A stretch of 64,000 nucleotides of DNA, taken from Trachythela sp. YZ-2020. Its lineage: Eukaryota; Cnidaria; Anthozoa; Malacalcyonacea; Clavulariidae. Positions 10,159 to 21,225 of the stretch are shown here, one piece after another. Under the pieces are notes generated by a model, which saw only the letters and a list, made by a program, of their open reading frames with translations, did not search any database and was not told the origin of the DNA. The translations under genes and the position numbers were made by a program. Location of the stretch: NCBI GenBank assembly GCA_016169945.1, contig JADLSH010000365.1:1546501-1610500 (forward strand). The letters run 5' to 3'. The stretch's first letter is position 1, and every line of letters begins with the position of its first letter.

Positions 10159-10232
10159 TTGCATGGTAGTTGCATGATACTTGCATGGTAGTTGCATGAT
10201 ACTTGCATGGTAGTTGCATGATACTTGCATGC
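10159..10232. repeat. 22-bp minisatellite
   Basis: TTGCATGGTAGTTGCATGATAC is repeated a little over three times without change (unit spelled here as TTGCATGGTAG plus TTGCATGATAC). It is locally low in complexity and lies in no recognised gene. Confidence 0.9.
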
Positions 10233-10830
10233 TTAGGTTCGGCTAGTTGTTCCATTGTTTCCCTCTTTGTGTAAATGTACTGCTTAGGTGCGCAAGCAAT
10301 GCAAGCGCGGCGCGCAAAGCGACGCAATAGTTTAGATATTAGTGCAGGACGTGTTGACAAGTTAAACCTTGCCAGACTTCAGTCTTTCGGAATTGAGAGG
10401 ATCTAAAAACAAAGCTGGCATCGTTTTTCTTGTGTTAGTGGGGGGTACAAATGGTACCCATAGCTTAGAGGGTGCAAATGGTACCCCTAAGAAGAATTGG
10501 TGGAAATCTTGGTGGATATTCAAGGCCATATTGACGGCTTCAAATTGCATGTTTTTTTGAGATGTTAAAACAATTTCTCTCCCGTAGCAAGGTAAAGCAT
10601 GCATATTCCTGGTGGTCGGTCTTACTTCATGAAAAATAGTCCGCTACCAGTGACTAGGACCCTCTCTTATGGCGATCATGGCGGTTCAAAGACTACCATA
10701 GAACACAAGGTATACCAACAGTACGTTACCCCTGCTTGTGGTGTCTCATAGGTGCGATACGCACTAGGTTAAGTTAGGCTAAGGGCATGACCGAGCCGCC
10801 ACATTCAGGGGCATTGCTTTTCAGGGCGGC

Positions 10831-11018
10831 TGCGCGACGTGTTACAATTTTATGTCCTGTAGACACTAAATATGCAGATTAAAGGAAATAATAACATTGA
10901 CTGAAGTCTTAGGGTTAGGCTTTAGGTTTCTTTTCGGTCAGACTTCAGTCAATGTTAATTCCTTTTGTATGCATATTTAGTGTCCACAGGACATGAAATT
11001 ATAACACGCGTGCAGCGC
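10831..11018. mobile_element. Foldback element with ~75-bp arms
   Basis: Left arm (CGACGTGTTACAATTTTATG .. ACATTGACTGAAGTC) and right arm (GACTTCAGTCAATGTTAATT .. CACGCGTGCAGCGCG) are inverted copies with few differences, e.g. ATGTCCTGTAGACACTAAAT against ATTTAGTGTCCACAGGACAT. The loop is about 30 bp. GCGC-rich ends are unusual for the AT-rich surroundings. No target duplication is evident. Confidence 0.78.
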
Positions 11019-12520
11019 GCGCGAAGTAGTTAGGAAGATCAGACAGTTTAGAAATTGCGATGCGGCCATGCGCTACACACATTTATCTTAAACGAAATGT
11101 AAAAATGGCTTAACAAAATGGCGGAACAAAATGGCGGTACAAAATAACAAAAATAGTACAAAAAATAAGATGAAAAACAAGCCATTTCAGTACTGCAATT
11201 TGAATCCGAAGTAACTAGGTTGGAAAATAGTTTTTCTATTTTCTGGCAAAAGCCTTTAGACTCAAGTTGTTAAGACATTTACAGTTATCAAGTCGCAAGC
11301 GCATTGACTGTAAATGTATAAGAAATGATGTTCAGTTTCTCCGAACAGGAGACAGGACCATTTCTTTATAAAGCAATTGCTGCGCGCGCTCTGCCGTATA
11401 AATTTCTAATCGAAAGACCGCCAGGAATATGGAGTGTTCTCGTGTGTTGCTTTGTTGACGGGCAAATGTCTTGAAAAAATTTTTTACTTATTTGGTTTAA
11501 TGATTCCTAATATCTTGTCCTCCAACATGGCCGCCATGAAAACGCTCTACAGATCAAGCTCATGAATGGTCGTCATAGTAACGTAGTGTGTTTCCATGTT
11601 TGCATTCTGCGTTGCTGTCAAGTCGTCATACATTAGCTTCGTCGAACTTAACTTTGTAAAACATAACTTACCGTAAGCTGCTAGGTTTTGGGTACAATCC
11701 GTACCCATACTTGATGTGTGCTTCAAACTGCTCATTCAATTAGAGTTGTTTTGTTTTGTGGAAAAACACCACTTCGATATATTTGGCGAAGTTTTCGATC
11801 CGTAAGCCAGGATCTTCATCAGTATAAACAATATATTATTTACATATTATGGTGTATTTCTTGTACTGTTGAAGTTCCGGGCTTACAGAAATCGAAATTT
11901 TTGCCAACGTGATGTTCTTCCACAAAATTAAACACTAACCATAGCCACGCAAGCATTAAGATCGCGCTCGCAAAACTAATGCGCATAATTCGGAAATAGG
12001 CCAAAATTTAGGCGCGATATTAGCGATAAATTACCTGAATGAAACGCATAGCAAACGCACACATCAAAGAATGCATCCAAGTGCCCTAACTTACGTTCGG
12101 GGCATTGGATTCATTTCCTCAAATTATTCATTTCCCTTTCAAAAAAAAATCCGAAGCGAAGACTTGTGCCTGCACGTATTTTTGGTTAAAATACGCTGTG
12201 GTTTACAAGGATAAGACAAATATTTCCTATTGCTAACAATTTGTTACTAGAAAGGATATACTTGTTTTGCGCATTTTGAAGTTTGCGCACGATTCTTTTG
12301 CGTGGCATTTTCGTGCGTCTCTTTTTGACTTTTTTTCCTTTAATATTTCCTTTTCATGTTTAATACTATAGGCAAATTTGTAAATATATAGATATATAAA
12401 TAAATATATATATACGTTTTCGTGTGCTTTTTTCCACTTTTTGACTTTTATTCATATTTAGTATATTTTCATAGGATTTCGGCTACATATTTCGACGCAG
12501 GGACATTCCCCGGGGTGCGG
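11019..12520. other. No gene recognised
   Basis: Low-complexity AAAATGGCGG/ACAAAATA repeats at 11095-11180; otherwise unremarkable AT-rich sequence with short unsupported frames at 11547-11912. AT-rich microsatellite-like sequence (ATATAAATAAATATATATATA type) at 12385-12415. Confidence 0.3.
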
Positions 12521-12527
12521 AAATCCG

Positions 12528-12640
12528 GTCACAAAAATCACCGGAGGTTTTTTCATCGGTTCTTTGCTTTGAAGGTTCCTGTTGTTAGAGAACAGGCCTT
12601 CATTTCAAAGTTCTGGTTTTTCCTTCGGTGATTTTTCATT
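12528..12640. repeat. Imperfect inverted repeat with strong central hairpin
   Basis: The core GAAGGTTCCTGTT..AGAACAGGCCTTC folds around five bases. Flanking AAAAATCACCGGAGG and CCTTCGGTGATTTTT extend the inverted pairing outward with mismatches to roughly 50-bp arms. Probably an old MITE. Confidence 0.55.
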
Positions 12641-12944
12641 TGGCATCGAACCAAAATAAAAAAACGGTGTCTTTGGTCTGGGCTGAATGACGTACTGTTA
12701 GCAAATTGCCAAAACAAGAACTTTAACGTTTAATGAAAACACTAATTTCGAACCCCTTGTTTGTGCTGTCGTACATGTAATCAGGTATGGAAAAACTACT
12801 TTCTGAGAGCGCAGCTTGAAAATAAGACTGATTTCCTGAATAATTATCCTGTCTGTTAACACGACCTGCAGGAATAACCGAGACAAATTGTCATTCACCT
12901 TTCGATGTCACTTCAGCTGAATTTTTCTGGCCGGTCGTGCAACA

Positions 12945-13210
12945 AGTTTATGCCAGTTGAAAATATTGCTCCCATAGGCCCTGTGGTCCTCCCTTTGGTT
13001 TTCACCATATTTTCCCAAACTTCAAATTTTACCTCAAAATACCCAAAAACATTTTGGAAGTCCCCAAATCGTTTTCTTTAATCGAAACAATGATTTTAAC
13101 TGATAAAAATACGTTTTAAACATGTTAAAATTTTCCTCAAATGCAAACAGGGATTAAAGCCATTAGCCATATGCTGCCCCTTTCCTCTGATATATTTTCT
13201 TCAAAATTTG
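12945..13210. repeat. Dispersed repeat R1, diverged copy
   Basis: Shares GGCCCTGTGGTCC, CCTCAAAATACCCAAAAAC, TCGAAACAATGATTTTAACTG and GATAAAAATACG with the other R1 copies. Confidence 0.6.
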
Positions 13211-13554
13211 AACTTCGACTATGATTTTCAAAAATCGCTTTAACAGAATAAAAAATTTTCCAAATTTAACCGAATGTATTTTGGGAACCAAAAGTATACA
13301 CATTTCCGGATCTTGTGATAACAGGTTTAAATCAGCTTCACAATTTCAAAGTAGATTTTCGAGAAGAAACAGTACAATTCAGTTTCTGGGTTCGATTCCC
13401 AGAACACTGCTATACTCGTCAATGTCCCGGTTGCAACGTTGATAAAAATAGTTCTACCATTCAACTTTTCGATATTCGGCGACTTTTCCAGACTCGAGCT
13501 GTGGACAAAACTCACCAAAAGGAGAGGCGTCATCCCTTCCTGTTCCTAAAAAGG

Positions 13555-13695
13555 CGTTACCCTTAACATTTTTTCGACAAGGTTAAGGCTAACCCGTTTA
13601 CTTTTTGGCCAATTTTGGTCACTTTTTCAAAAAGTGGCTAAAAAGGGCCAAAAAGTAAGGCTAACCCCCCTTAACATTATTTTGACAAAAGGTTA
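13555..13695. repeat. Dispersed repeat R2 copy
   Basis: Contains both orientations of the R2 core: GGCTAACCCGTTTACTTTTT with GGCC, then AAAAAGTGGCTAAAAAGGGC and AAAAAGTAAGGCTAACCCC. This is the same foldback-like unit that forms the tandem array at 32150-33325. Confidence 0.75.
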
Positions 13696-14640
13696 AAGTC
13701 CCGATGTCAACAAACCGGCAACGTCCGTTTGTTTACATTTTAAACACGCTATATTTAAAAAATTATGAGGTGTTCTGGTTCGCTATGCTTTAAATAAATA
13801 CAGATTCGAGTTTCTGATTTAGAAGATGTCGAATTTTAGTCGACACAACGCGAAATTTGGGCATTGTTTACATCGCGGGGGGTCAACATCTCCCACCTCC
13901 CGGCAGAAGGCCTCCCGTACCTTTTTGCGAATTGTCTCGCGCCTCCCGCCCTTTTTCTACTAACTTGGCTCTGTTGCTATATTAAGCCGTCCCATTTAAT
14001 TTTGCTCATGACTGGATCGAGTTTCGGTTTAACAGCTAATACGCCGAAATTTTGTGGCAATTTTGTAACCTATTGATTTTGTAATATCACGTTTTGTAGT
14101 TTTCTCTTTGTCTTAAGGACATTTAATGAGTATTTACTAGCACTGCCACGCTTTGCCGCGGTCGTGGTACATGGTACATAGTCACGTGGTACATTTAGCG
14201 CTTGGTGGTCAACTTCAAAAGAACCCAAAAGGAAACACAGTTACCAGAGCAAGTTAATTGTTCATTGTAGTCATTGTAGATCCTACTGACTTGCTCATAG
14301 GCTGCAAAAGAGTTTTTTATACAAAGAATCTTCAAAACAATTCAGTACAATTCAGTTACTCAAAAATTCCTTAGATTTCCTTGATTCTTTTTTTCGTCCT
14401 TTTTCCCTCCTTGAAACTCCTTTTTTCGGTCAAAATATCCTTAAAAAAGGAAATTTCCTTGAATGTGGAAACACGCCGACAGACATTTAAAAAGGACTAA
14501 AAATGACTAAAGGACATGAAAAAGGACTAAAAAATGCCTCCGATGACTGTCATGACTGACAGTGAATAGTCAACATTGTTTGGTTCTGATTTTTGATAGT
14601 TTGCTTAAAAAGGAACTAAAAAGTCATTAAAAAACTTAAC
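13696..14640. other. Unassigned, with traces of a hAT-like interior
   Basis: The stretch 14370-14480 has TTCCTTAGATTTCCTTGA-type phrases that also fill the hAT-like element at 53880-54574 on the opposite strand, so a decayed relative may lie here. The open frame at 13864-14076 has no support. No host exon seen. Confidence 0.35.
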
Positions 14641-14654
14641 GTCCCTCATTCTTC

Positions 14655-14790
14655 TCCCGCCTCCCGCCCTCGCATGACTCCCGCATCCCGCTCCGTCTCC
14701 TCCCGCTTCCCGCTCCGTCTCCTCCCGCTTCCCGCCCACCAACCGCCCTTATTCTCCCGGGTTCCCGCCCCCCTGCCCCCCCTACACGCT
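14655..14790. repeat. CTCCCGC-rich pyrimidine tract
   Basis: CTCCCGCTTCCCGCTCCGTC is tandemly repeated within a strand-asymmetric C/T tract. CTCCCGCC phrases also occur at 13895-13955, about 750 bp upstream, suggesting that both belong to one larger element. Confidence 0.65.
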
Positions 14791-14872
14791 AGCACATTTA
14801 TAATTATTTACTAAAATATATTCGCTAAATGTACAAATTGCATTCGTATTGATGCCGTATGTCTATTTTCAG

Positions 14873-15091
14873 CATTATACAATTAATATCTGCGAGACCA
14901 AAGACTACTTAATATCCACGTTCGCCAACTACGGCCAAATTATCCTCGATAACCATACTTACCAATTTGGAAGGTTAGGTGCAACTTTGCGTGCCAAACA
15001 ACTAATGAACATATGTTGCGCGAGCGCACACAAGGCACACCTCAGTCGCAGCACCCAACTTCCGGAACACGCATGGTTCTCTAGCTATTAA
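14873..15091 (+). other. Candidate exon or element-derived frame
   Basis: A CTATTTTCAG acceptor (ending 14872) precedes an open frame to the TAA after 15091 that includes ICETKDYLISTFANYGQI and NHTYQFGRLGATLRAKQL. GC content is locally higher than its surroundings. Downstream, 15190-15220 carries an ATTAAATTAAATTA tail like those at non-LTR retrotransposon 3' ends, so it may be retroelement-derived. I do not recognise the protein. Confidence 0.25.
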
Positions 15092-15714
15092 CTTTGGTTA
15101 ATATGTAACCTCATTAAATTTGTACAATTTGTAACAATTTATCAAGCAAAATATCGTATTCGTACTGTAAATTTATGCCTGATTGTGGTAAAATAAATTA
15201 AAATTAAATTAAATTATTTTTACATACGGGAGTTTGAGATTGTTTATCATATATTATCTTGCAGCCAATGAAAACGCCGCTAGTGGGATGCTCGACCAAT
15301 AGGAAAGCAGGATTTTGCCTCGGGTTATGAACTGGATTTAGATTTTAGAATCAGTTTCCGGCCGGGGCATTTTGAAATGTTGTCGTGACTACAGGAACTT
15401 TATATAATTTTACTCAAGTTCAAAGGTTTTATTATACAAGTTAAGGGGATGATAAACGACTTTTCTTGTTACCAGAATGTTCGGTAAGTACAGTTTTATG
15501 TTTTGTTTTGTTTTTAATCGTTGTAACTCGCGTAAAGCCACGTTTTTAGCATGGCTACTTCGGTGTTGACAACTTGACATCGGTGTTGCAAAATTATACA
15601 TGGAATTTCGAGTCGAATTCTAACTCTATGCTGCTTCAAACTTGTTTTATTTCTTCGTTTTAATGGTAGTATTTGAGTAAACAGAGTTAAGTTTAAAACT
15701 TTTATAGTATAAAA
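15092..15714. other. No gene recognised
   Basis: AT-rich DNA with an ATTAAATTA tail at 15190-15220 and a CCAAT box-like phrase (GACCAATAGGAAAG) near 15294. The minus-strand frame at 15410-15601 has no support. Confidence 0.3.
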
Positions 15715-15831
15715 GTTACTAAGAGTTACAGAGTTGCCAATGTGTGGAACACACTCCCCTGTTCAATAACTTCAATCAGAGAAACCAACAAAAACGTGGT
15801 TTCTTTCAAATCTTGCTTAATGGAACATTAA
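15715..15831 (+). pseudogene. C-terminal remnant of a non-LTR retrotransposon ORF2
   Basis: From 15727 the frame reads YRVANVWNTLPCSITSI, then VVSFKSCLMEH and a stop at 15829-15831. The pattern VWNxLPxxI..(S)..FKxxL is the usual C-terminus of jockey/CR1-group ORF2 proteins, and the intact copy at 49400-51283 ends in the same way. It is a short 5'-truncated remnant. Confidence 0.65.
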
Positions 15832-16004
15832 TATAAGGATCTCACTAAGGAAATTTACAATCCTGAAGATCTAAGAACATTTAAGTCTGTTTGTGTGAAG
15901 TGTCACACAACTCGCCCATTGAGAAACTTATCGAATCGAACATGCTGTTAAATTTATTGTCAATTTTATGTAATAGGGTGTATTGTGTTCTATGGCAAAA
16001 TCTG

Positions 16005-17610
16005 TAAAATAATATAAGAATAGCACCTGTTGCACGCCAGGGTGCATTCGGTGTAGTCTAATCGGAAGATCTTTGGCGTAGAGTTACAGTAAGCCTTGGC
16101 GTACTGGTGCACAATCATCTTTCCTGGCGTAGTGGCGTACGCTGTTTTTAACTTGGTGGTGCATAAATACCAATTAAATAATAAATATGTCAAACGGCGT
16201 AACACGGTAACAGGTTTACGGCCCAAAATAATGTCACTAAACGGCGAAAGTCTTGCGAAAACTAAAATAAACATATTTAAAAACTAATTACGATTTAAAC
16301 TTCTCAAAAATGGGCCTAAAACGTGTGGAATTTTTGCAGAACTGACCCATATAGTCATACACCCTGGCGTGTTGAGAGTTGGAAAAATGGACCAGGGTGG
16401 GATGTTGGCATAGCGTTGTGACTGCTTTGGCGTATCTTGTGCGTAGCATTTACACCGAATGCACCCTGGGTTGCACTTTTTGCTGATGATAGTAAATGTT
16501 ATTGTGCAATTCAATCACCAGCTGATCAAAATCTCCAGCATGGTCTAGATTCCATGTGCAACTGGTCTCTGTTTTGGCAACTGAAATTTAATGTATCAAA
16601 AACATTCCTACTAAGGATATCCTGCAAACTTAACCCCCCAACTCATTCCTATTATCTCAATAATGAACCAGTAAAAAATGTAGCGAATTAAGTCGATTTG
16701 GGCGTTGTTGTCAGCAATGATCTTTTGTGGTCTCCTCATATTGGCCAGACTGGAATCTTTGTAGTGCGCAGAGAAGAACTTCCCCACACCATTTCTTGTG
16801 AGATCATCCGCATCCGTGCAAAAACTGTTCGCCATACGCGGTTAAAATTTCTCTTGGGCTTAAAATCTGTGCCAATTGTATAGTAATTTATAAATTCAAG
16901 TTACTGCACATCACATTGTTATAAGATGAAGTAACGTTGTGACAAAGTAACATTCTGCTGAGTAGTTTGACCGTGCAAATTTTAGTCTTTTTAATATATA
17001 TCTTGCGCCAAAAAATATTGTCCAATTTTCTTCTCCATGCCATTTGCAAAGTTTCCAGTCTGGCATATTGCCAGATGTACTGCTAAAGCCAACCGCTTAC
17101 TTGGCTTTCATCGCAGAAATTGCACCCAAATGACTGATTCTCGTTCCTGTCGGCTCCTCTATCTTGTTCGATCTCACCTTACCTGTCTTGTGCCAGTGAG
17201 GCATGGGAATCTAAACTTTCTTCATGTGATCTCATGATCCTGGAGGGTGTTGAAAGACGAGCAACCAAATTTATATTTCAAGATTACGAGTTGTCTTAAT
17301 TATCCTGAGTGCCTCAAAAAGCTTAATTTATTGCCTATATCATACTGACTAGAAACAAACTGAGGATCTCATCTTTTTCTTCAAATGCAAACAAGGCCTC
17401 TACGATTTAGATATCTCCTCTTTCGTTACCTTTTCTTCTCACCACTCGTCTCGCACCCGTTCAAGCAAGAATAATTTCCTTCAAGTCAATCATTGCAGGA
17501 CTTCTCTTTTTAGAAACTCGTTCTTTAATCGAATTGTCTTTCTTTGGAACAATCTCTCTCCTATCATTCGCAACAGTTCGTCTGTTTCCTCCTTTAAGCA
17601 CATCTTCTAA
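16005..17610 (+). pseudogene. Non-LTR retrotransposon ORF2 (jockey/CR1-like), truncated and interrupted
   Basis: After the hAT-like insertion the frame reads VALFADDSKCYCAIQSP; FADD is the catalytic box of reverse transcriptase domain C. It continues CNWSLFWQLKFNVSKT and, after a stop, VDLGVVVSNDLLWSPHI. About 290 bp of unrelated sequence (roughly 16745-17040) then precedes AKANRLLGFHRRNC and SCRLLYLVRSHL, ending FNRIVFLWNNLSPIIRN..SFKHIF with a stop at 17608-17610. Frames change several times. An A-rich AAATAAATAAAAA end at about 17865-17880 marks the probable 3' terminus. Domains A and B of the polymerase are missing, so it is dead. Confidence 0.85.
16037..16469. mobile_element. hAT-like MITE inside the retrotransposon remnant
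   Basis: Termini CCAGGGTGCATTCGGTGTA and the exact complement at 16451-16469. GTTGCAC(G/T) flanks both sides (16029-16036 and 16470-16477). Removing the element joins CCT-GTTGCAC-TTTTTGCTGATGAT, restoring the VALFADD reading frame, which shows the insertion is younger than the retrotransposon. The interior repeats GGCGTA phrases and encodes nothing recognisable. Confidence 0.87.
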
Positions 17611-18054
17611 ATTAGGCTATCGATGTAAACAGAATGCGCACATGGAAAAATTTCTGCTCTAAATGCCGTTCTTACAATTTAAACTCTTGTTCCTAAAGTT
17701 TTCCTTTAATATGTAAATAGTGTATTGTCCTTGCCATTAATTTATGTTTATTCCATAATGTTCTGTAACTTTTGTCACGTTGGTCTTCATACGGGACCCA
17801 TGTCCTGTTGACCACACCTTCAACCATGTGTGTGTAAACTTTTTTTGTATTATATGGTTGTAAAGTAAAATAAATAAAAAGGTATTTAAATTGATGTAAA
17901 AATGAGTTGGTGGTGGCACGTCACAGTGAAGCCTCAAAGACATATTTTTGAAGCGCTTCACAATTTAACCTTTCTAAAACCTTTTAAATCTGTCAAAATT
18001 GCAAGTCAAAATTGTTTAGTCATATGATTATTGATACTTGCTTGCTTTGCCATT

Positions 18055-18315
18055 TTAAGCGGTTAGCGCGCTGCCTCTTACCACTGAGTTGAGCCTGTTT
18101 CACAACAGGTCGAGGTCACTGTTGGTACTCGCATGAGATCGGCAGTGTGCTCAAATAACTCATGTAAGTTGAGATTCTCTCCTGTGCTTCGAGGGTTTTC
18201 CCCGGGTACTCCGGTTTCCTCCCTCTAATACTAACCCTTAGGAACTAACAATGGGGCCACAGTTATTGGCTGACGCTGTTGTGGACTCCCTGCCATTGAG
18301 GCGAAGTTGAATAAA
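18055..18315 (+). mobile_element. tRNA-derived SINE
   Basis: The head GCGGTTAGCGCGCTGCCTC resembles a tRNA A box, and AACAGGTCGAGGTCACTG resembles a B box about 40 bp further on. The body contains GAGGGTTTTCCCCGGGTACT followed by CCGGTTTCCTCCC, a phrase that recurs in invertebrate SINE bodies. The 3' end, AATAAATTTATAG, is A-rich. I cannot name the SINE family. Confidence 0.7.
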
Positions 18316-18656
18316 TTTATAGAAAAACAACAATTATAGAGAAAAATTTCGTAGATTTAGATGGAAATTTTGCTCAAATATAGACAGTTTTTCCCACCCA
18401 AATGTCTTCTATTTATTAAAGTGAAATGTTTTGTATATTTTCAGTGTCATTGGATGTACTTTTATCAACACTTGTGGATGAACTAAGTCATTGAATGAAC
18501 TATTGAACTTATGGATAACTTGTAACAGACTGTGGGTGTAGATTGTGGAGTCTCAAGTATAAAGATTTCGGTTGCCCCTTTTGAGGTTGGTGTTCAACTT
18601 AGCTAATTAGTTACTACTATATTTGCATGAATTGAAGTATGCAAATGCACATAAGT

Positions 18657-18768
18657 TTAACCATTAGCTTGCAATATGCCCACATGCACCCTACTTTAGT
18701 ATTTTACTCTGTCTAATGCCAGACGATTTCACTTGTCAGTGGTAGGGTACTGCCAGTTAATGAGTTAA
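18657..18768 (-). mobile_element. R3 MITE (TTAA-flanked, CTGGCA ends), minus copy
   Basis: TTAACCATTAGCTTGCAA at one end and TACTGCCAGTTAATGAGTTAA (core CTGCCAGTTAAT) at the other, with TCTGTCTAATGCCAGACG inside. This is the complement of the family consensus seen at 20463-20572. TTAA at both ends may be the target duplication. Confidence 0.8.
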
Positions 18769-19274
18769 TAGTGTTGTATAGAACTACCTTGTTTGTCCTC
18801 AATAGTCCAATTTGTGAATTAAAGTTGCCTGGATATATTAAAATAGAGCAAGGCAGTTCAATACAGCACTGACTTATTGAAGGTCATATACTTGATTTCT
18901 ATACGTTATATTGGGTCAATGAATTCAAAAATGCATCTCTACCTCCAACCTCCCCAATGGAAAGACTGATGGAAATTATCCCCCCATCCAGGGTTTGGAT
19001 TAGTTGAGAAAAAACGATGTGCAACTTTTTCTGAAAAAATGTTGCTCTAAATTACAGTTATAAAATTGCTTCATGAATGACCATGATTATATTAAGCACT
19101 TAATTAGAGAAACAACTGCTCATTAACTGCAATAATGTTATATTTTCAAAACACCATAATTATGTAGTCTTTCTTTAATATTTTATAATATCAAGATTTT
19201 TCTCTGCATCTCATTGGAGAGGACTAATAGTAGAAGGCGTTTGTAGATGGAATACTTGAACGAAAATTTATATA

Positions 19275-19541
19275 TTACGGAACTCACCGAACTGTGGAAT
19301 TGCATTAAAAAATCGTATCGCTACCACTCCCACGAACGTCTACGACCACACCTACATATTTTTACATGTTTACAATTCTATTTTCAAACAGACAATCCGG
19401 TGCTTAGTAACAATTGCTATAAATGTTTATTATTTATAGAATTGTAAACTGTAAAAATATGTAGGTGTGGTCGTAGACGTTTGTGGGTGTGGTAGCGATA
19501 CAAATTTTTGATGCAATTCCACAGTTCGGTGAGTTCCGTAA
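19275..19541. mobile_element. MITE with ~107-bp inverted repeats and TA duplication
   Basis: The arms start TTACGGAACTCACCGAACTG and pair over about 107 bp (19275-19381 against 19436-19541) with few mismatches. TATA precedes and TA follows, and the undisturbed tail at 2110-2140 reads straight through the site, so the target duplication is TA. That points to a Tc1/mariner-type non-autonomous element. The open frame at 19247-19447 is part of it. Confidence 0.9.
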
Positions 19542-19632
19542 TACATTTTTAGACCTAGCCAGGAGCGGTTGCGAAAAATGCAACTAGGTCCTCTGGCAGG
19601 AATTGAATCTGCGGCCCTGCGATTACATTCCT

Positions 19633-19813
19633 TAGCCTGCATGCAGGTGTACACAGAAATTTTGTTTCCTGTATAGACTGCGAATCGGCGGGCAAAAGCT
19701 TGTTCTGTCACGTGGATTTCCCCGAGAATCTGGGGAAAACTGTGATTGGCTAATCTATAATTATGCAGTCTATACAGGAAACAAAATTTCTGTGTAGCCC
19801 TGCACGCAGGCTA
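19633..19813. mobile_element. MITE with ~48-bp inverted repeats inside the SINE head
   Basis: Both ends read inward TAGCCTGC(A/G)TGCAGG then TACACAGAAATTTTGTTTCC and TGTATAGACTGC. GCGATT is found near both flanks but eight extra bases intervene on the left, so the exact target duplication is uncertain. The interior encodes nothing. Confidence 0.8.
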
Positions 19814-19924
19814 GCGATTCCGGTGCAGCGTTCTAACCAACTAAGCTACAGAGTCCAGTTGCTGAGCATTAATCGCAAGTTAGGTATATATGATGGGAGT
19901 TATGCCACTAATATTAGGTATGGG

Positions 19925-20040
19925 TAAATATCAAGATTTTTCTCAGCATCTCGTTTGGTAGGACTAACAGTAGAAGGTGTTTGTAAATGGAATACTTGAA
20001 CAAAGATTTATATACATTGCCTTAGGCCCTCCGCAGGTTC
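19925..20040 (-). mobile_element. SINE family A, truncated tail copy
   Basis: The block CATCTCGTTTGGTAGGACTA .. TGTAAATGGAATACTTGAAC matches the tail at 2030-2166 and 19190-19280. It lies downstream of the interrupted copy, separated by a GGTATATATGATGGG linker also seen near 30075-30110. Confidence 0.65.
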
Positions 20041-20462
20041 AATTCTTGCCAGAGAAGAATAAGTTGCGTTTTTTGTTGGTTTGGTATATCGATCTAATCA
20101 TAGAAAGAACTTAAACATTGCTTGCAGAATTTGGACGATTTTTCACTATTATATCGCTAGCGACATCGTAACATAGATTTTTCAAATGGCAAGTACAATT
20201 ATTGCAGTAATTTCTGGTGCTTAACTTAAATGGGTTAATTTCAGGATAATATTGCCAGTTTGCCACAAGATAATGTCGAAGGATTAACTATAAAACCCAC
20301 CCACTGTTAACGTTGATTTGACGTTATGCATGATACCCTTAAAAAGATACACTGGCTGTACGCTACCACTGACGAGTAAATTGTTTGAAGTTAGACAGAG
20401 TAAAATACAAAAGTAGGATGCATCTGGGCGCATTGCCAGCTAATGGGTTAACAAGATGTTGG

Positions 20463-20572
20463 TTAACCCATTAATTTAACTGGCAGTAACCTACCATTGA
20501 CGAGTAACATTGTCTGGCGTTAGACAGAGTAAAGTAGGATGCATCTGGGCTCATTGCCAGCTAATGGGTTAA
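20463..20572 (+). mobile_element. R3 MITE, representative complete copy
   Basis: Begins TTAACCCATTAATTTAACTGG and ends TTGCCAGCTAATGGGTTAA, with GTCTGGCGTTAGACAGAGTA centrally. The ends are inverted copies (TTAACCCATTA..CTGGCA). Further whole or partial copies lie near 20370-20452, 21860-21967, 22625-22705, 23093-23193, 26886-26985, 27250-27310, 27590-27680, 27920-28010, 28123-28208, 29285-29400, 29650-29720, 33725-33800, 42110-42190 and 57080-57155. Confidence 0.85.
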
Positions 20573-20800
20573 TTACTTTGTTCTAAAATTCAAACTTGCT
20601 TCAGATGACTCACAAATATTTGGGAGATGGTTAAAACCTGTTCCTTTCATGAAATCAATGATCTTCAAGTTATAAAAATGTTTTAAAATTATAGCGGATA
20701 AAAGTCGACCACAGGCCATGTGGTTCCTCTTTGCTTTTAGAAAAATAATTTGAAAACCAATGGGGGACCACAGACCAAGTATGCCTTTCATCTCTTGAGT
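20560..20800 (+). repeat. Dispersed repeat R1, diverged copy
   Basis: Contains CAAATATTTGGGAGATGG, TTTCATGAAATCAATGATC, TTCAAGTTATAAAAATGTTTT and GGGGGACCACAG, all diverged forms of R1 phrases. The minus-strand open frame here (20573-20899) is repeat-derived. Confidence 0.55.
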
Positions 20801-20957
20801 ATAGTGGTGAATTGATTCCTTGAGATTTGCACTTGTGGGATTGATTCTATGTACCACATGAGCTCTTTTGGGTACCTCATGACCGCTTTTGAACCTCAAT
20901 AGAATTTGTAAACAGTGGGCAATGTTTGACAGAGGAGATTGCTAACCATTATTATAA

Positions 20958-21077
20958 TGATGCATCAGACTACCTCTATAGAATATGCTCATTTGTCTGA
21001 TGCATTAAACTACCTCTATAGAATATGCTCATTTGTCTGATGCATCAGACTACCTCTATAGAATATGCTAATTTTCT
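20958..21077. repeat. 40-bp tandem repeat, three copies
   Basis: TGATGCATCAGACTACCTCT and ATAGAATATGCTCATTTGTC together form the unit, starting at 20958, 20998 and 21038. Confidence 0.92.
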
Positions 21078-21225
21078 GAAACACACATGTCCTGCCATAT
21101 GTTTTCTAATTATGACATATATTGCATGGCTTCCAGCCATTCGATAAAGTTAAAATTTTCTCCCACTAATACAGTCTTCTTTCAAATCATGGTTCAGTGA
21201 CATATATATTTTGCCAAACAACATA

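Larger units (their letters stand above)
19190..19878 (-). mobile_element. SINE family A with tRNA-like head, twice interrupted
   Basis: On the minus strand the head reads CTCTGTAGCTTAGTTGGTTA (A-box-like TAGCTTAGTTGG) and later GATTCAATTCCTGCC (B-box-like), continuing through CGCAACCGCTCCTGGCTAGG to the tail block shared with 2030-2166. Two MITEs interrupt it, at 19275-19541 in the tail and 19633-19813 in the head. The tRNA-like head argues for an RNA polymerase III SINE. Confidence 0.75.

Noticed and set aside
13385..13435. Possible tRNA (GGGTTCGATTCCCAG resembles a T-arm/B box)
   Set aside because: No matching A box, acceptor stem or cloverleaf could be found at the right distance.
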